Assembly (NCBI GenBank): GCA_002173415.2
Contig: NHNK02000007.1
Location: forward strand, 1 to 64,000
Length of the DNA stretch: 64,000 nt
Reading direction: 5' to 3'
Source: Marinomonas agarivorans
GTDB lineage: Bacteria; Pseudomonadota; Gammaproteobacteria; Pseudomonadales; Marinomonadaceae
Under the pieces are notes generated by a model. It saw only the letters and a list, made by a program, of their open reading frames with translations, did no database searches and was not told the origin of the DNA. Positions 1 through 7,043 of this stretch are shown here, in pieces (the stretch's first letter is position 1; every line of letters starts with the position of its first letter). The translations under genes were made by a program, and so were the position numbers.

Positions 1-70
1 TTTTGCCCACTATTTTAGACAATTTGTAAGACCATTATGGCTGAAAATAGTTTTGCCACTGGAAAGATCT

Positions 71-104
71 AAAAATCGTGTGGCGTTTCTTGCTTGAAAC
101 GCCA
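71..104 (-). terminator. Candidate terminator of the peptide-cluster operon
   Basis: A perfect 9-bp stem (81-89 with 96-104, six-base loop) lies just after the stop of the last cluster gene. Read on the minus strand it is followed within five bases by a run of five T. The T run is short and offset, so it is a plausible rather than textbook terminator. It suggests the operon ends here rather than continuing past the left edge. Confidence 0.45.
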
Positions 105-122
105 TTATTCAGGGAGGACTAC

Positions 123-1430
123 TTATATGCTAATAGAAAGACTATTTTTTAAATTACTTATCGGTAATGTAACCGGAGTTTTGCTTGATGTTAGCAATAC
201 TAAATATTTACTATTTACTATTTCACTAAAGAAATAATTTTTTGATTTTGAATATATATAATTCTCAATAAAATCAAAATTCTCTTTTTGATTCTCAATG
301 AATACATAAACATTAAAATTTGAAATTTCATATGTTTTTTTATTGGACCGTGCAGAGTTTTTAATAATTTTTTTTATTTTCCCTAATTTATTTTTATCAA
401 TTGAAATAGTCTTTTTTAAAAAAACAACAGCTTCATTTAAAATAATTTCCTCTAAGAATTTATATTTTAGAGCATTCCTTACTTCACTCATACTGTAAAA
501 TTCAGTTTCCACATTATGAAATATATGCTTAATATTTTCAAAGCTAGTTATAAGGTTTTCATATAGAGAAGCTCTGTATTCCTTGTTAGGTATTTTGGAA
601 AAAGGATAACTACATATAGATAGGCAATCTTCTAATTCTAAATTATTGTTTAATTGAAAGTAATGTGTTTCATCTAATGCTTTCATGTTGATAATTGATT
701 TTTTAAAGATTGAGATTATGACTGGCAAAGCTAATTTCACTTCTCCAAAAAGAATTATAGATACTTTTATGTCCTTTCCATTAGAGTTAGTATTTATTTT
801 ATAAGAAAATAAATTTTCATCAACAATAGAATTCAATAACTCTCTATAACCTGGAAATAATAGACTATGATTTGAAAAAAAAAGAAAAAAAGAAGAAAAA
901 AAATTAATATTTAATTTAGAGATAGTTAAACTAAAAATTGAAAAATAGTCATTATACTCAATAACACTCATTTCACAACATGGTGGAGTTTTACTCCAAA
1001 TTTTATGCTCTAAAAGTTCTATACTTTCATTATTTAGTATTACAAGGTCAGAGCTATATAATTTTCTTTTTCTTGGAATTTTTGAAGGTTTATTCCAAAA
1101 AGTCATATAGTCACTTTTATAATTTATTAAACTAAGGAGTTTGTTTCTTGAGAAAGACTCGCATTCTGATATAATCCTCCCAGATAATATGTTCCCCTTT
1201 TTTTCTATCTCTATTGAGTCCCACTTTTTAAAACTATTATAAATAGAAATTAGACTATTAGGATCTATTGCACTAGAGGTTTTTATAAGAATATGTGAAT
1301 CCAATATAAAAGCTTTTTCAATATCACAGTCAAAATTCTTTATAATAGTCTGACATAATTGATGCTCGATAAGATGCCATGAAAAGTTGTCTTCTTGTTG
1401 GTTTCTATATACTACAATAAAGTAAGACAA
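123..1430 (-). CDS. M16-family metallopeptidase, candidate leader-peptide protease
   Basis: 435 residues, the size of a single M16B-type chain. The N-terminal part carries the inverted zinc motif HxxEH as HLIEH at residues 19-23. A glutamate in a RIISE context at residue 89 suits the distal zinc ligand of this fold, with spacing slightly shorter than usual. The second half (about 180-400) has a repeated M16-like pattern without a second zinc motif. M16 enzymes trim or degrade peptide precursors in RiPP pathways (PqqF in PQQ, AlbE/AlbF in subtilosin A). Here it is the last gene of the operon. The start is TTG, with AAGGA seven bases upstream. Coding sequence is extremely AT-rich. The fold call rests on motif recognition only; the precursor at 6491-6670 as substrate is inferred. 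Confidence 0.6.
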   Translation of the reverse strand: MSYFIVVYRNQQEDNFSWHLIEHQLCQTIIKNFDCDIEKAFILDSHILIKTSSAIDPNSLISIYNSFKKWDSIEIEKKGNILSGRIISECESFSRNKLLSLINYKSDYMTFWNKPSKIPRKRKLYSSDLVILNNESIELLEHKIWSKTPPCCEMSVIEYNDYFSIFSLTISKLNINFFSSFFLFFSNHSLLFPGYRELLNSIVDENLFSYKINTNSNGKDIKVSIILFGEVKLALPVIISIFKKSIINMKALDETHYFQLNNNLELEDCLSICSYPFSKIPNKEYRASLYENLITSFENIKHIFHNVETEFYSMSEVRNALKYKFLEEIILNEAVVFLKKTISIDKNKLGKIKKIIKNSARSNKKTYEISNFNVYVFIENQKENFDFIENYIYSKSKNYFFSEIVNSKYLVLLTSSKTPVTLPISNLKNSLSISI

Positions 1431-1440
1431 AATATTTCCT

Positions 1441-2073
1441 TTAATTAAAAACTGAAAATTTATAAAAGTCTCTAATTATCCAACGAGTAGAATTCAGCTC
1501 TGGTTGAGTTTTTAGCAAGCTGAGATAAGTTAATACTAAGCATTTTATAAACTTTTTTTCATTAACTATTTTTCCAAATCTCAGTTTTGAATAGTAGTTT
1601 AAAGCATCATACCAATGATGAATATTGCTCTTATTTACAGCGTAAAGTATCCAGATAAGATCTTCAAAAACATAGCCAAAACCAGCTGTTTCATAATCAC
1701 AAATCTTAATTTCATCATTGAAATCAAACATGACATGCTCTGGTTTAAGATCTCCTATTTTTATTGGTGTTAGAGGTATTTTTAATATTTTTTCACATCT
1801 CTCGTTTACTTTATGATTGTATTTTATATCAGCTTCGCTAAATTCATCTACAAAAAAATCAATCATGTACTTATGTATCCTCCATAGAAAATAAAAAAAA
1901 TCAAAAATATTTTCTCTTTTAGAAAAAGAGTAATCTTTCTTAAGTTTCTCAAGTACTGCATAATTCATATTATATTCATAAATTTTAGGTATAGAAAATT
2001 CAGGCATAACTACTCGCCCTTCTAAATCATTTATGGCTCTTTCTGGAGTTTTAAACTTCTTTTTAAATTTCAC
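1441..2073 (-). CDS. Kinase-fold protein lacking an N-lobe (APH-like phosphotransferase C-lobe)
   Basis: 210 residues. The recognisable part is a catalytic-loop segment GDLKPEHV (Asp108 as candidate base) and a metal-loop segment ICDYE (Asp126), arranged as in the aminoglycoside phosphotransferase/choline kinase superfamily. The metal-binding Asn expected five residues after the catalytic Asp is His113. No glycine-rich loop or ATP-anchoring lysine is visible, and about 100 residues precede the catalytic loop, too few for a full N-lobe. It could be a minimal phosphotransferase, a pseudokinase, or a truncated gene. The GTG start has GGAG five bases upstream and overlaps the end of the preceding MBL-like gene by 11 bp, suggesting translational coupling. 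Its role in peptide modification is unknown. Confidence 0.5.
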   Translation of the reverse strand: MKFKKKFKTPERAINDLEGRVVMPEFSIPKIYEYNMNYAVLEKLKKDYSFSKRENIFDFFYFLWRIHKYMIDFFVDEFSEADIKYNHKVNERCEKILKIPLTPIKIGDLKPEHVMFDFNDEIKICDYETAGFGYVFEDLIWILYAVNKSNIHHWYDALNYYSKLRFGKIVNEKKFIKCLVLTYLSLLKTQPELNSTRWIIRDFYKFSVFN

Positions 2074-3373
2074 GTAAACTCCAATAATTTTTTAAAATAG
2101 CTTGATTACATACTTCTTGAAAATATATAAAAAGTAGCGTGACTGGGGAGTTTTTTGGATGCCCTAAATACCATTGCGATACTTTTTTAGAGTTTGCTAA
2201 ATCCCAAAAGATACCTTCACCTTTAATAACCTTTATTAGTGCTCCTGCTTCAATTTCTAGACCAAATGGAAATATACTTCTAATTTTATTTCTAGGTATT
2301 TCTTGAGGTATAAATTCAAAAGCATTCTTTGATATATTAAAGGCATAATTAGAAAGTTTTCCACCATTTTCAATAATAGAAAAACAAAATCTGAATTCTG
2401 ATAAAGTTATATTATTAACACTTGAACAACCAAACATATTTTTTCCAAAACCGGTTAATAATACTATCTTTGCGAGTTCAGTCAGAAAATTTTCAAGTAA
2501 TTTATTTCTATCATTATGTTCTGTAACTTTAAAATTTGTTCTACATTCTTTTTTATATTTCTCATTTCTTGGAAGAGAGCTAATGGTATAATCATCAAGT
2601 GACAATTTCTGACCTACTTTTACATCTATTATTTTCGTTCCAAGCAAATATGGAGAAAGTAAGTTTGTATATTCGGATATGTTAGATCTAGATATTTCAT
2701 CACACTTACTTCTTTTGAAGTCTGTGCCTTGCAGTACAATGAATTCCGAAGGTATTATTGAGTCCACTAGATGCATTAGAAGTTTTAAATCATCAGATGT
2801 GTTAAAATATTCCTCGTCATCATACTCATTAAAATACGCGGAAGTCTTATTAATAGTTGAATAGCAATTGAAACTTAAAATTGAAACTTTTATTGCTTTA
2901 GGGTAATTTGGTAGGTTTGCATCAGGTATAGCATTGTTTCCTTGTATATATACAGTCTCTCCAGCCATATTTCTTATATAAATGGAAGCTCCTACGTTAT
3001 CCCAAAATGAATCTCCATACGCTGCTGGAATAAAGAGATATTGTAGCTTGCCTTCGGTATGCCATTCATTATAGCTTCTAATAATAATATTTTCATCACT
3101 AACTCTATCCAAAGAGCAGTTGTGATGAGAAATTATTTTTTTAGGATTCAATAGTTTAATCGATGAAGGGCTATAATATTGATATTGTTCAGAGAGTTGG
3201 ACCAAGCTGATATTATTTATACCATCTAATACGGGGAAGAATTCTAAATCTTCATATAAAAAATTATAATCAAAATCAGATTGTAAAAAACTACCCAATT
3301 GAGAATTTATTAAAATTGATGTTTCACCTTCTTGAATTAGCCAAGAAAAAATCCCTATTTTTTTCAATAACAT
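2063..3373 (-). CDS. Degenerate metallo-beta-lactamase-fold protein (metal ligands lost)
   Basis: 436 residues from the ATG at 3373, chosen because AAGGA precedes it by about eight bases; an upstream TTG at 3400 is possible. The sequence is colinear with the neighbouring MBL-fold enzyme: both begin with an SWLI(Q/E)EG segment and end with an I-x-D-L/I-A...W-Y motif. Where the neighbour has SHEHSDH, this protein reads QLSEQYQ, so all four HxHxDH ligands are replaced. The later His and bridging Asp positions are also lost. It is therefore probably a non-catalytic partner, for example a heterodimer subunit or precursor-binding protein, derived by duplication. The reading frame is fully open over 1.3 kb, which argues for a maintained protein rather than a pseudogene. 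Confidence 0.6.
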   Translation of the reverse strand: MLLKKIGIFSWLIQEGETSILINSQLGSFLQSDFDYNFLYEDLEFFPVLDGINNISLVQLSEQYQYYSPSSIKLLNPKKIISHHNCSLDRVSDENIIIRSYNEWHTEGKLQYLFIPAAYGDSFWDNVGASIYIRNMAGETVYIQGNNAIPDANLPNYPKAIKVSILSFNCYSTINKTSAYFNEYDDEEYFNTSDDLKLLMHLVDSIIPSEFIVLQGTDFKRSKCDEISRSNISEYTNLLSPYLLGTKIIDVKVGQKLSLDDYTISSLPRNEKYKKECRTNFKVTEHNDRNKLLENFLTELAKIVLLTGFGKNMFGCSSVNNITLSEFRFCFSIIENGGKLSNYAFNISKNAFEFIPQEIPRNKIRSIFPFGLEIEAGALIKVIKGEGIFWDLANSKKVSQWYLGHPKNSPVTLLFIYFQEVCNQAILKNYWSLREI

Positions 3374-3392
3374 ATAAAAATCCTTATTCACA

Positions 3393-4817
3393 TCATACAA
3401 TACTAATTTCTTTTATTTGTTCATTACAAAGTTTTTCAAAATGATTCGTATTAAAGTGCTCTCCAAATAGTGAGTAAATAAACCCCATTGGTGAGTACTT
3501 AATTGGATTATTCCCTAATACAGGATCATACCAAGAGCTAACTGCTAGGCCAGCTATATCCCAAATTTGGATTTTTCCTATCACGACATAAAAAAAATCC
3601 AAGGCAATTGCTCTAATGCCAAATGGAATATTCTCTACATTCCCTATTTCTTTCCAGTTATTAGTTTTCCAATTATATGAAAAGTTTTTTTCAAGTTTTG
3701 TATTTCCATCTATTAAAGTTAAAGCAAAACATTCATTTGGGTTGCCTGTAGACACAAGTATTCGACCAAACTCACTTGCCATTATTTGATGGTGTTTAGA
3801 TAAAACTTCTGAGAGTATTTTCTCACAACACTCCTGAAAACTGAAAAGACTGGATTCTGATACTGCTTTGAGATTCCATTCCGGACACTGAAGAAAGTTT
3901 AGAAACTTTTCTTTTAATGCAATACTTCTTTCAATATTTTCAGATATGTTTATCGACCTTTCCTCAAGAAGTTCGCCATTTCTAAAAACCATGCCAGGCA
4001 CAGCACCATCGATTTTTTTATCAGGAAATAGTGGCGCAGCTAGCTGTGCAACTTTCCCTTGATTCGACATCATAAATTCACCAAAAGTATCCCCTGTTTT
4101 CATAAAGCCTCCACCGCATAAGATAATATGCTCAAGGTCATGAACCAAATCTGAATAATTAATAATTATACCTTTTACCAACCTTAAACCGAGGGCCCCC
4201 ATCCGCGCTCTATTTTCATTTTCAGGTATTTTTAGGTTATCAAGGGAGCCTGTTACACCTTTTGGTGGTATTTGAGAGTTGTTAGATATTAATATTGAGT
4301 CTGGCTGAGGAATATCTTTGTTATATATATCTTGTTCAAAATCTTTTGATATCAAAGCATCTACAGCAATAAATAAACTATAGTTATTTTTAAAGGATCT
4401 AAATAGAAACTGATATACTCTGCTTTCCCATAATACTGTTTTAGGATGTGCTTGATATGCACTTATTTCTAAACCACCTATAATTATTTTTTCACGGCTT
4501 TTTAGCTTATGTACTGTAAAACCTAACTTTTCAACAGCATCTATCAATGGCTGGATGGTTAAACATCCTACATAAACAGGTGTTTTCCGAGATATTTTGT
4601 TAAGCGAATGCAAGTGAAAATGATCGGAGTGTTCATGACTTAATAGTATGGCATCTATGTCTTTATATATACCTTCACCTACGATCCTAGGAGGTACAAC
4701 TTCAATTCCATAGCGTTGATCAAAGCCAAAAGTATCTTCCAGCAACGGATCTAGTAAGATTTTTGTATTGCCTTCTTCTATTAGCCATGACTGATGTCCT
4801 ATAAACGTATATTCCAA
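3393..4817 (-). CDS. Metallo-beta-lactamase-fold enzyme with intact HxHxDH
   Basis: 474 residues. The N-terminal ~300 residues form an UlaG-like MBL domain: SHEHSDH at 60-66 (H61, H63, D65, H66), a third histidine at H124 in AYQAHP, and Asp153 in IAVDAL as likely bridging ligand. The ~170-residue C-terminal region has no domain I can name but is shared with the degenerate paralogue downstream. PqqB in PQQ biosynthesis is a precedent for an MBL-fold enzyme acting on a RiPP precursor, as an oxygenase; hydrolase activity is equally possible. The start is TTG with a strong AAGGAG six bases upstream. The 3' end is followed within 20 bp by the next start. Function in this cluster is inferred. Confidence 0.65.
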   Translation of the reverse strand: MEYTFIGHQSWLIEEGNTKILLDPLLEDTFGFDQRYGIEVVPPRIVGEGIYKDIDAILLSHEHSDHFHLHSLNKISRKTPVYVGCLTIQPLIDAVEKLGFTVHKLKSREKIIIGGLEISAYQAHPKTVLWESRVYQFLFRSFKNNYSLFIAVDALISKDFEQDIYNKDIPQPDSILISNNSQIPPKGVTGSLDNLKIPENENRARMGALGLRLVKGIIINYSDLVHDLEHIILCGGGFMKTGDTFGEFMMSNQGKVAQLAAPLFPDKKIDGAVPGMVFRNGELLEERSINISENIERSIALKEKFLNFLQCPEWNLKAVSESSLFSFQECCEKILSEVLSKHHQIMASEFGRILVSTGNPNECFALTLIDGNTKLEKNFSYNWKTNNWKEIGNVENIPFGIRAIALDFFYVVIGKIQIWDIAGLAVSSWYDPVLGNNPIKYSPMGFIYSLFGEHFNTNHFEKLCNEQIKEISIV

Positions 4818-4828
4818 GTTAACTCCTT

Positions 4829-5629
4829 TTATTTAGTCATTAGAAACTTTAAATGGATACTCTCACTGTTGAAAACCATATAAGAGTCTACAAAAGTTGC
4901 AACCTCTTTACGCACCATCATTCCACAGAATATTATGACATGGCCAATATCTTCTCCTTTAATTATTAAATATGTCCCAAGTAGAACAAGCATGCCTGAA
5001 AACGCAAGAGATATTGATGTCACTATTGCACGAAAATATATTATTTTCTCTCTTGAATCGATATAGGTATGCAGTGATTTCTCATATTCATCTTTATTAT
5101 TTTTATCAAGAGACTTTAACATATTTAAGCTTGAATCTGATATTAATTTTCTGATTGACTCTATCTTCTTATTTATTTTTATAATTGATGTCAAGAGTAA
5201 TATAATAAATGTTATTGATATTAATATCCCATAAAACACTGAAAAAGCTATTGTAATCATAGGGATAAGTAAAACAATTGCAGATTTAAATGCATCTGTT
5301 GCAGACCAAACCAACTTTTCCAAGGCTATATTATAATGAACTGACTCATCACCTAGTGATTTTTTTTTTCTTAATGCTTTTAGGCTCTTTTTAAACACTT
5401 TCAACCTTAAGAAGGATTCAACATGTGTGCTAAGAGATATTAAAACTATTGAGTACATTACTGAAAATATAAAAACCAAGTAAAAGCTTATAGAGTATTC
5501 TTTCAATATATAAATAAGAGTTGGAAATGTATAGATTCCAAAACCATATAAAGCAATAAAAGTTAATACATACAGTGCAACAATCAGCTTATTATCATTA
5601 ACAACTAACCTATATACTTCTTCTTTCAT
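4829..5629 (-). CDS. ABC-exporter-type transmembrane domain protein (no ATPase domain)
   Basis: 266 residues with about five or six hydrophobic helices (near 14-38, 45-66, 115-150 as a pair, and 205-245). The C-terminal stretch GTYLIIKGEDIGHVI followed by an R resembles the last helices of type-I-secretion ABC exporter membrane domains. No Walker A, signature or Walker B motif is present, so this is a stand-alone membrane half. The ATG has AAGGATG a few bases upstream and lies inside the end of the preceding membrane gene (20-bp overlap), so the two are probably translated together as a heterodimer. A nucleotide-binding subunit would have to come from elsewhere. Confidence 0.55.
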   Translation of the reverse strand: MKEEVYRLVVNDNKLIVALYVLTFIALYGFGIYTFPTLIYILKEYSISFYLVFIFSVMYSIVLISLSTHVESFLRLKVFKKSLKALRKKKSLGDESVHYNIALEKLVWSATDAFKSAIVLLIPMITIAFSVFYGILISITFIILLLTSIIKINKKIESIRKLISDSSLNMLKSLDKNNKDEYEKSLHTYIDSREKIIYFRAIVTSISLAFSGMLVLLGTYLIIKGEDIGHVIIFCGMMVRKEVATFVDSYMVFNSESIHLKFLMTK

Positions 5630-6440
5630 TATTCATCCTTGATGCAAGAAAATGTTTTTCAGCCCTTGAAATTAAAGCTAAAGAGTCAAAAAATATTCTA
5701 GTATAATGTAGCACGTAAATAGAAAAGAAAAAAAGGAGCGTAGAAGCACTTTCATCTATCACCTCAGAACTATAAAAATATAAAATTGATAGAATTAAGA
5801 CCATAATAGGAATATAGTTCATTGATTCGTCTGAAAATGTATCTTTTTTCCTATAACTCAATTCTTCTTTAAATATTTTTAAAGGAAAATCTATTTCTGT
5901 TTTATTTTCCAACCATTCCGAATACTTTTTACTTCTTTCTCGACTGCTGTCGACAACATTTTTAGTAAACTTAATTTTTAGTCTAGATATTGAAAAGCTA
6001 ATAAAAATAGGAATAGTCGCTAAGAATGCTTCGAACCCAATGCTGCCCATTTCACTTTTATAGACAAAAAGAAATATCAAACAAGAAAATGGGGCACTAA
6101 ATATTGATGCCACATAAGAAGAGGATTCACCACATATTGTAATGAACTTTAATTTATTCCCAACCCCATCTAACGACTTTAAATTGTAAGCATACTTCCC
6201 CAGAGAAACTATATTATTTTTCATAATATAAATAATGCATCTACTCTCTAACAAAGGAATGGCAGATAAGACTATTATTATTCCCGGAAGTATCACTAGA
6301 GAAGAAATAGGGGCGCTTGTATAAATGATTCTATTTGCATACAGTATAAAACTCGCGCTAAAAAAAGCAGTTAAAACTTGAATTATAATTAAAGCAAATA
6401 ATGCGGGGGATGCACTAAACAGCCATTTAACATATTTCAT
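5610..6440 (-). CDS. ABC-exporter-type transmembrane domain protein (no ATPase domain)
   Basis: 276 residues. Hydrophobic helices lie near 11-35, 46-65, 108-126, 135-155, 207-225 and 233-255. The sequence ends with a helix of AEKHFLASRM type that in full exporters links the membrane domain to the ATPase, but the chain stops there. It is the first gene after the precursor, with AAGGAT before the ATG, and overlaps the second membrane gene. Together they probably export the peptide or give the producer immunity. The ABC-exporter assignment comes from pattern similarity and is moderately secure; direction and substrate are inferred. Confidence 0.55.
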   Translation of the reverse strand: MKYVKWLFSASPALFALIIIQVLTAFFSASFILYANRIIYTSAPISSLVILPGIIIVLSAIPLLESRCIIYIMKNNIVSLGKYAYNLKSLDGVGNKLKFITICGESSSYVASIFSAPFSCLIFLFVYKSEMGSIGFEAFLATIPIFISFSISRLKIKFTKNVVDSSRERSKKYSEWLENKTEIDFPLKIFKEELSYRKKDTFSDESMNYIPIMVLILSILYFYSSEVIDESASTLLFFFSIYVLHYTRIFFDSLALISRAEKHFLASRMNNERRSI

Positions 6441-6454
6441 TGATCATCCTTAAT

Positions 6455-6499
6455 TTAAGCCCCTAAAAAAAGGGGCTTAAGTTAGATCCTTTATCTAAC
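6455..6499 (-). promoter_or_regulatory. Tandem stem-loops between precursor gene and downstream operon
   Basis: Two perfect hairpins stand back to back: a 7-bp stem (6481-6487 with 6493-6499) covering the precursor stop codon, and a 10-bp stem (6455-6464 with 6471-6480) whose loop is six T on the minus strand. No T run follows the second stem. In RiPP operons such structures commonly reduce read-through or block 3' exonucleases, so that precursor mRNA exceeds that of the enzymes. That role is inferred here. Confidence 0.6.
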
Positions 6500-6670
6500 G
6501 TATGATATAGATGGGCCACCACCAATACCCAGCCCAAACTTAGGCTTCGATGATATTTGGCTATGTAATTGTTTTACTTGTTCTAAAGAAAACTCTTGAG
6601 TATTGATCTGATCAAGAACGTTGTTATTTTGAGTACTTGCCTTAACTGTAGCTTTGTTTATATTTTCCAT
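6491..6670 (-). CDS. Candidate RiPP precursor peptide, glycine-rich core
   Basis: A 59-residue ORF, short enough to be missed by common cutoffs. The ATG at 6670 is preceded by AAGGATT at 6-8 bases, as good a ribosome site as any in the operon. Residues 1-40 are polar and charged, with a leader-like FSLEQVKQLH segment at 27-36. The C-terminus SKPKFGLGIGGGPSISYVR (41-59) is rich in Gly and contains Ser, Tyr, Lys and Arg but no Cys, Trp or His. There is no signal peptide. Its position as first gene, the hairpins after it, and the protease, MBL and export genes downstream support a precursor. I do not recognise the family; the leader/core boundary, perhaps near residue 40, is a guess. Confidence 0.65.
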   Translation of the reverse strand: MENINKATVKASTQNNNVLDQINTQEFSLEQVKQLHSQISSKPKFGLGIGGGPSISYVR

Positions 6671-7043
6671 AATTAAATCCTTGTTAATTTAAATTAACCT
6701 ACTATTTGCCATAATAGGTTAAAACAGCCTAAAGCATAATAAGAACTTATTCAACATATAATTCTCCTAGGGGCCCCACATTTTTTAGGAGGAGTAGACG
6801 GTATGGTATATTGAAGGCAGAGATGTTCCATAACCAAGTGTTTAAAAATACGGATAATAGTTTCTTTGCCTACTTGCAAGTGATCCAAATGCTTTTTACA
6901 TTAATATTTTTCCTATCTATCCCCTATGCTATCCTTAGTCCTACTCAAATTTTTTGATATGACACTTTCATTAAGAACTAGAAAGTGCGTTGAAAAAATA
7001 GAAATCGATCCCCTATTAACCTCATAAAAGTAAGCATTTATTC
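6671..7043. promoter_or_regulatory. Divergent intergenic region with dyads and a 12-codon mini-ORF
   Basis: Upstream of the precursor (minus strand) lie a 16-bp perfect palindrome at 6683-6698 and an inverted repeat AACCTA/TAGGTT (6696-6701 with 6715-6720). A mini-ORF at 6719-6757 (12 codons) is preceded by AGGAG six bases upstream, and its stop overlaps the dyad. TATTAT inside the dyad is a possible -10. A self-complementary GGGGCCCC is at 6770-6777. Toward ettA, CACTTTC/GAAAGTG (6963-6969 with 6981-6987) forms another dyad. No other gene is supported here. Confidence 0.4.
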
